Position numbers and translations under genes: made by a program | Notes under the pieces: generated by a model | The model's database searches: none | What the model was told of the DNA's origin: nothing | What the model saw: the letters and a program-made list of their open reading frames with translations, nothing else | Source of the DNA: Macrocybe gigantea | Taxonomy: Eukaryota > Basidiomycota > Agaricomycetes > Agaricales > Callistosporiaceae | Reading direction: 5' to 3' | Length of the DNA: 64,000 nt | NCBI GenBank assembly: GCA_011319805.1 | Contig: SJRY01000270.1 | Span: forward strand, 186,001-250,000 | Shown: one piece after another, positions 58,385-64,000 of the stretch | How positions within the stretch are numbered: the stretch's first letter is position 1 | Layout of the letters: the number at the start of each line of letters is the position of its first letter

Positions 58385-61319
58385 TCACGTTGTCGTTGAC
58401 GGAGCCGTGACGGCAGGCACGGGCACAGAAGTCACGCCCGCATCCGCACCTCCACCTGTGCAGCCAGTCGGAAGAGGCACGCCAACGGCGCTCCACGGAT
58501 CCGGATAGCCGCACCCAGAAATGCTCGTATACGCGCTCGCCGTGTCCTGCGCGTTGAACCACCCACTGCCCACACTCACGCTCGGCGTCGGGGCAGGCGT
58601 GAGCGTCGGCGGCGGAAGAGTCGGCACGGTGCCTGTGCGCGTGTACGACGGCAGCAGGCTCGCCGGCGCGTCCGCGTTGGCCAGGGACGCAGGAGGCCAA
58701 GCGAACCCGGCCGTCGCGCCAGCCTGGAACGTCCCTGCGCCCACGCCGCCCGTCTGCCAAGGCTGGAACGTGCCGTCGAACGCGGGTCCAGACACGCCGA
58801 GCGCCGCGCAGGTCCCGACAGACCGCCTTGGGTCCTTGGGCATCCATCCGTTCCGCAGCCCCAGCTGGTACGACCACAATGGTGCCTGCACTGTGCCTGC
58901 GGTGGAGTTTCCGATCTAAAAAAAGAGCGAACGGCGTGTGAGCGGGTAGCAGAATGAATTCATTGCAATGGAACGGAGCAAGGGCAAGTGGGAGAGGGGG
59001 GGTCATGACGAACCTTCCAGGTCCAGAAGAAGAAATCTTGCAGTGCGTCCATGCTCGCTAGCGCGAATTGCATCAGGCCGGCCTTGGTGCCGTCCGACCA
59101 GGTCTGCCAGTTTTCCCAATCATTGCAATCGCCACCATACGTGGTCGACCGTCCAGGGACACCATGAAGGAACAGACCGCAATCGTTGAATCCGTTGCTG
59201 AACTCGCCCGCGATAGTCACGCCAAAGTCTGACCGGCTGAGTGGGGAATCAAAATTGAGTAACAAGACTTGAACAAGGGCGTGTTACCTTGCGTTGATTC
59301 CAGCACCCCAGCGTTGGCACGCCTGCTTGGGCCAGACGCCGCCCGCATTGAGACCGGTACCGGTATCGATGGGATCGGTGCTCGGCGAGCCATCAAACGC
59401 GAAATACGGGTGGGTATCGAGGGCGATCCTGTCCGACCCGGGCAAGAAACCCGACCACCTCGACATGCCCGTAAAGCCGTCATGGATGGCAATATAGGGG
59501 CCGTTCCCCTCGCCGATGCCGGTAATGCTGCGAATCATGTTGTGCGCCTCGAGATAGCTAAAGCGTGAAGGTCTTTAGCGAAACAAACCAGACAGCGGTC
59601 GTTAAAACGCACAAGCTTGTCAACGGGTCCTTTCCGATCCTGCTGACCAGCGCTTCGTTTATGATGCTGAACATGGGCACGACGTTCTTGTACTCGGACT
59701 GTGAGATGAACTCGGTGATGATCCGGATATAATCAAGCGTGCGCTGGGCATTAGCCATGCCCATGACGCCGTTCAGAAAGTTGACTACGCCCAACTTGCC
59801 AGAGTGGTTATAACCTGGTGTTTGCAGTGATGAGAAAAATGGGCCAATCAGGCGTTCCCTCGCAAAACTGACCATTTTGCGATCCGGGGACGGTGTGGAG
59901 GTCTAGGTTCACCCGGATGCCATATTTTCTGCACCAGCCCAGCAGACGGAGGATATATCTGACACATAAATCATATGACTGAGCAAACAGGAGATGACGA
60001 AATCTCGTGGACCTACTTCCAGCTCGTCTTTGCGAGGAAAGGCTCGCCGGGCCACGTCTCGACGGCCCAGTAGGGTATCGGAAGCCTGATCCAGTTGAGT
60101 CCAGCGCCAGCCATCTCGGCTATATCCTGCTCGGTCTGCGAGAACGGCATCAGTCCCAGATCCACTTTGCTCAGGAGACCAGAAAGCAAGACCGCCGACT
60201 GACGATAAACGTTTTGTAATGTTCCTCCAATTGGGCCAAACCCCCGTTGGCCTTGTCGGCCGCCATCAGGGTGCTCAAGGTCCATTCGTCCACGGCGCCA
60301 GGATATTTTTGGTAAAAGGCCGGGGTGATGAAAGGCTCTAAAACAAAGAGGCCTCCGAGGTTCACGCTGCGTCAAGCAAGAGGCGTTCAGCATCGAAGTT
60401 TGATTGAAATTTAAGAACGTCCAATTTACCCAAAAACGCGATCCTTTCCCCACCGCCAGGTTTGATTGAGCGGCGGCGTCCATGAATTTGGTTGGGCGCT
60501 GTCGTTGAACGGGTCATTGGGATCGTAAACCCCTGTGTCGGAAGCAAGTCAGATCAAAGGTTTCACCGACAGCTCGACGTCCGGCATCGAACAGACAAAA
60601 AAAATGAAGAACGCAGCGAGAAGACTGCCGGAGTCGGCTAAGCGCAGGACCGATATGTCCAGGGCCAGACACTCAATTTTTTTCCTGTGCCTCTTCGCCC
60701 GCCAGCGAACGTTCGCTGGGCTGCTTTTTGATTGATAGCGATGATTCGGTATGACACAGGAAATCGAACTCACAGAACCCGCCGAATTTATTACTATAGG
60801 TGAACTGAGAGCCGTCCTCGGTCGTAACTGTGGATCCGTCTCCGCCGGTGGTCGCCCTGGACGGCGAATCAGGCTGGCTGTCTGCCGGAGTGGGGACAGG
60901 ATTATCGCTCGAAGAGGTATTCGAGCCAAGGAGTTGTTCTGCTTTGGCTTGATGACAGCAAAGTAAACAGGCAAGATTACGGCAAGGACTACTATGATAA
61001 GGGCCGCGAGGGCCAAAACGGTGAGACGGAGCAGGCGGCGGCGCGGGGACAGCTTGGCGGACTTTTCTTCGACTTCTGAGGAGCCGTTCGACTCGAGCTT
61101 GTCCGCGGCGGCAGGAAGCAGCGGAGCAGATCCGTTGTTCGACGTCTGGAGCGAGTGATGGAGCGAGTCTCGCTGGGAATCGGATTCGAAGAGCGTCGGG
61201 CGCGAGGGGGGTGGAGTAAGGAAGACGTTGTTGATATTGCTGTCGTCGTCGACTGCTAGAGAAGGAGCGTAATGAGACGGTGCCAACGGTTCAGAGCTGC
61301 TGTGCGGACGGTCGTCCAT
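58385..61319 (-). CDS. GH5 exo-beta-1,3-glucanase, membrane-anchored
   Basis: ATG at 61319 (MDDRPHSSSEPLAPSHY). A cytoplasmic Ser/Pro-rich N-terminus leads to a signal-anchor helix (LTVLALAALIIVVLAVILPV), a Ser/Thr-rich stalk, then the GH5 barrel: VNLGGLFVLEPFITPAFY, EMAGAGLNWIRLPIPYWAVE, GIRVNLDLHTVPGSQNG, VVPMFSIINEAL (acid/base Glu after Asn), IAIHDGFTGMSRW, IALDTHPYFAFDG, and TIAGEFSNGFNDCGLFLHG (nucleophile Glu). A Pro/Thr/Ser-rich C-terminus ends at 58385. The order fits the fungal GH5 exo-1,3-beta-glucanase family that trims or remodels cell-wall beta-1,3-glucan. The anchor suggests type II topology at the plasma membrane. A long (~240-base) intron precedes the catalytic domain. One base is missing near 60926 (stalk, NSLG/SNTSSS). 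Confidence 0.92.
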
Positions 61320-63731
61320 CTCGTTGGAGTGGGTCGAGCGGGAGGAGGTGGTGGTGGCGGACGACGCTGGACCTGAGCGAAACCGTCCTCGCGCATTCCC
61401 AAAAATACCTCCGCCGCGTGCGGGACAACTCAACAAGCCGCTAGGAGCTAGTTCAACCACGTGATGCCGTGAAATCTCCGCAAGAACTCGGCAACGCGGC
61501 CAACTCTCGCCGTCGCCCTTGTCAGCCTCAAGACTTGCATGCATGGTAGCCATCTTGTCCTTGAGTCTAGAGCATCGTTCGTCTGTCTTTTTTGCGCATC
61601 TCCCATGGGGATGAGGCACGGCTAATCCACAAGACCCTTGGCTCACTTGGAGAAACAACCTAGTACTCTAATGGAGACCACACCTCCGAAACGTTTATCA
61701 TGGAACGTCCTTGGCCAAACCCCAAGGACCCCCAGAGAGTCCTTCACTTGCGCCATCCGAGCGTCAACCAAAAAAAAAAAAAGAAAAAAAAAAGACAAAC
61801 ATTCTCTCTCTCAACAGCGCTAATCAATCTCACCTTAGGCGCCGACAAATATATGACGTTACCCGGAATAGAAGATTATCTTCCAAGAAACCGTAAAGTG
61901 ACATGATTCTAGGGAGGCGTATAGTGTCATTCCTTGTGCCAGGTCTCGGATATGGCACACGCCCGCGCGATGAATCTCCAAGAGGTTGGCAGACAGGGGC
62001 TCGGAAGGCAGAAACAAACTGCGACTAACCATTCCTCGAATCCGCCAGAGCAAATCGCAGGACGTATTCACCAACAGAGCACAGAAATCAACATCTGACG
62101 TTTCGCTTCTAGACCAGCAGGTTAAAAAACGAAAGCATTCACAATTTCGTCAGCGGACAAGCAAAGTATTCCGTATAGTATGACTGGCAGATGGTCCGTT
62201 TCGAGCTTGATCCGCCGTGTCTCCTCGAGATGAAATGTCATCGATCATGATCATCATTTATCAGTGCATATCATTACACCTCGGAAAGACACGTTCATCG
62301 CATGTCGAAGCAAGTCATAGTGAGTAAAAATGACGCAGAACAAAAGAAAGGAAAACAGACAAAAAAATGTCAGCCCTGACGTCTGATTCGAGAACACCAA
62401 CGCCTCGACAAAAAAAAAACATGGGGAATTTGTGGAGGAGAGGCGAAGCGATGACCGGACCCAAGCTTGCTCCAAATGGAACGTGTCTACCAACCCAGAC
62501 GGTCCACTCCCGATTCCAAATTGAAAAATCAATATACGATAAACGTCACCTTGAAGCCCTACATATATCAGACAGCCAGAAGGGAAAAAGAACAAAAAAA
62601 GCCAAAAAAAAAAAGATGATAACAATTCGTTCGAATTACATAACGAAAAGCAACAGCTTCGATGGCACCAAGCGTCTGGGTTTCATTAACGTATCCGGGG
62701 CGTTGGAAGAACTTTTGGGCAGCTTCGCAAAGTCTCGCGAGCACCGCGGCAATGACAAAAGAAGGACCATGCCCGAAGCCACGACTCTCTCGACCACCTC
62801 TGTTCCGGTGGCGCAAAGCGGAGAGGACGCATCCCCCGCGCCGATCGTTTCGATCGCTCGCATCAGGACCTGCCTTTTGAGCAACGCGAGCACAGCCTTT
62901 TGCGCGGTTGCAGGGGGAGCACAAAGAGACGAGCGATATGGACTTCCGTCCGTTTCTCCGGGCTCGGCACTTAGACTCCGGGCGACGTGCCAGACGGGCC
63001 GACTTGACTTGTCTATGATGTGCTGAACATCCTCGGGACACAACTCCCCTCACCCTCAGCCTTCGCATCTCATCTCGCAGCTTGCCAGATCTTCGACCGT
63101 TTGGGGTCAAGGTAGGTGATGACGATGCAGGGAGGAGTGGAAGGGGTGGCGAAAAGCCGGAAAGAGAAGCGATGGGACGCAGAATGGAAGAAGGGCTGCG
63201 AGAGTGGGAGACAGCGATGGGATGAGATGAGAAGGATGGGAAAGAAACATAGCTGTAACTCCGTCCGGACTAGTGCGATCCTCGTGCTAGCAGCCACAAA
63301 TATTGAAGAGGAAGGAGAAGCGGCGTTAGGTCGAAGCCGACTAAGGCTGGGTGTCGTCCGTCATCGCTCTTTGATAACACAAATGCTCGTAAAACACAGC
63401 ATCCTTTTCTTTCTCTTTTTTTTTTTTTGTTTCGCCCAAAGTCAAAAAGATTGATTAAGTCCGCAAGCTACTTACATCAAAGTGTGCGAGTCAAGAAGCC
63501 CACCTACGACAGGATTCAGGGAAGGGACATGTATGCTCGATGACGAGGTGAAACAGGGATGAAATCGATGGGAGCAGTCAACGAAAAAATAAAAAGGAAG
63601 CAACGCACAGAAAGCAGTGACATATCAATACTGAAAACCAGGCACAACCAATGCACAAAGTTAATCCCGCATTCCAGAACAAAAAATCAGAGCAAAAAAG
63701 AAAAATAAATCGTCACCTTTCATTTTACTAA
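61320..63731. other. intergenic, T-tract rich on the minus strand; no supported gene
   Basis: Flanked by the GH5 start and the 3' end of the last gene. It contains A-runs near 61771-61792, 62410 and 62612, and a T-run at 63417-63429. Frames at 62367-63026 (+) and 62568-63110 / 62636-63043 (-) overlap each other without motifs. A 3' UTR of the right-edge gene could lie here. Confidence 0.4.
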
Positions 63732-64000
63732 CTAATACTCCACAGCGTCTTCATCGTCAGCCTGCATCGAAGCCGGCTCCTCCTTCTTCTCCGACTCGGA
63801 CTGCGGCGCAGCCGTCTCCTTCGGCTCATCGCGGCGTTCTCCAGAGCCGCCGTCGTCCACCTCCATGTCAGCCGCCTTGGTCGGGGGCGGTGGAGGTTCT
63901 GCGGCCACCGCCGAGGCGGGTTCTGGCGGTTCTCGTTTTCGTTCTCCGAGACAGGAGGCTGAAGTTGAGCGGGCACGCTGTCAGTATCCATGTCATCCTT
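63732..64000 (-). CDS. acidic C-terminus of a gene running off the window (partial)
   Basis: The last ~65 codons read AAEPPPPPTKAADMEVDDGG ... EPKETAAPQSESEKKEEPAS, ending DDEDAVEY with a TAG stop at 63734-63732. Upstream, the open frame reads MDTDSVPAQLQPPVSENENE. Joining the two needs one extra base near 63926 (GG where GGG would fit), or an intron I cannot see. Acidic, Pro/Glu/Lys-rich tails with MDTD/MEVDD blocks are typical of nuclear or chaperone/proteasome proteins, but the family cannot be named from this piece. Confidence 0.5.

Noticed and set aside
62367..63110. Overlapping long frames on both strands
   Set aside because: No motif, no consistent splicing, and they overlap each other in opposite orientations; probably UTR or spacer.

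Overview
This window is nuclear DNA from a mushroom-forming basidiomycete (Agaricomycetes). Genes are packed on both strands and split by many short GT-AG introns of about 45-70 bases, with some GC-AG introns. Intergenic spacers are small and T/A-tract rich. The gene content also fits: a FunK1-like kinase family, a TEA-domain regulator, an Mx/Vps1-type dynamin, a GH5 exo-glucanase with an N-terminal membrane anchor, and several proteins of families I associate with Agaricomycetes only. I see no rRNA, tRNA, CRISPR array or intact transposon. All family calls are from motifs and recall; no search was run.

Layout. 1-309: 3' end of a CaiB/BaiF CoA-transferase. 1.3-2.9 kb: a possible Cys-rich small protein and an intact kinase-fold protein. 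3.0-4.3 kb (-): lactonase-type beta-propeller protein with several frame breaks. 5.7-9.4 kb (-): conserved nuclear-looking protein with an F-box-like start, Cys motifs and acidic/serine-rich tails. 10.7-12.3 kb (+): type I membrane protein. 13.0-14.5 kb (+): coiled-coil/proline-rich protein. 15.2-17.5 kb (+): nuclease-like/kinase fusion, copy A. 17.5-18.5 kb (-): CTK3. 18.7-27.9 kb (+): GCN1. 28.1-29.2 kb (-): decayed copy B of the kinase, making an inverted repeat around CTK3-GCN1. 29.6-30.5 kb (+): secreted, probably GPI-anchored protein. 31.3-32.0 kb (+): small basic protein. 32.5-34.5 kb (+): F-box/LRR-like protein. 34.9-43.4 kb (-): UTP20. 43.7-45.1 kb (+): GGPP synthase. 45.5-48.4 kb (+): dynamin-family GTPase. 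49.0-52.8 kb (+): neutral ceramidase. 53.9-55.5 kb (-): TEA-domain transcription factor. 58.4-61.3 kb (-): GH5 exo-beta-1,3-glucanase. 63.7-64.0 kb (-): acidic C-terminus of a gene leaving the window.

Functionally this is mostly housekeeping: translation stress control (GCN1), ribosome biogenesis (UTP20), RNA polymerase II CTD phosphorylation (CTK3), isoprenoid supply (GGPPS), membrane dynamics, sphingolipid and cell-wall turnover. There is no obvious secondary-metabolite or defence cluster. The strongest unexplained signals are (i) about twenty single-base gaps in conserved exons, usually a homopolymer one base short, which break genes that cannot plausibly all be dead and so point to sequence or assembly error; (ii) the inverted duplication of a nuclease-like/kinase gene around CTK3-GCN1; and (iii) six GC-AG introns.
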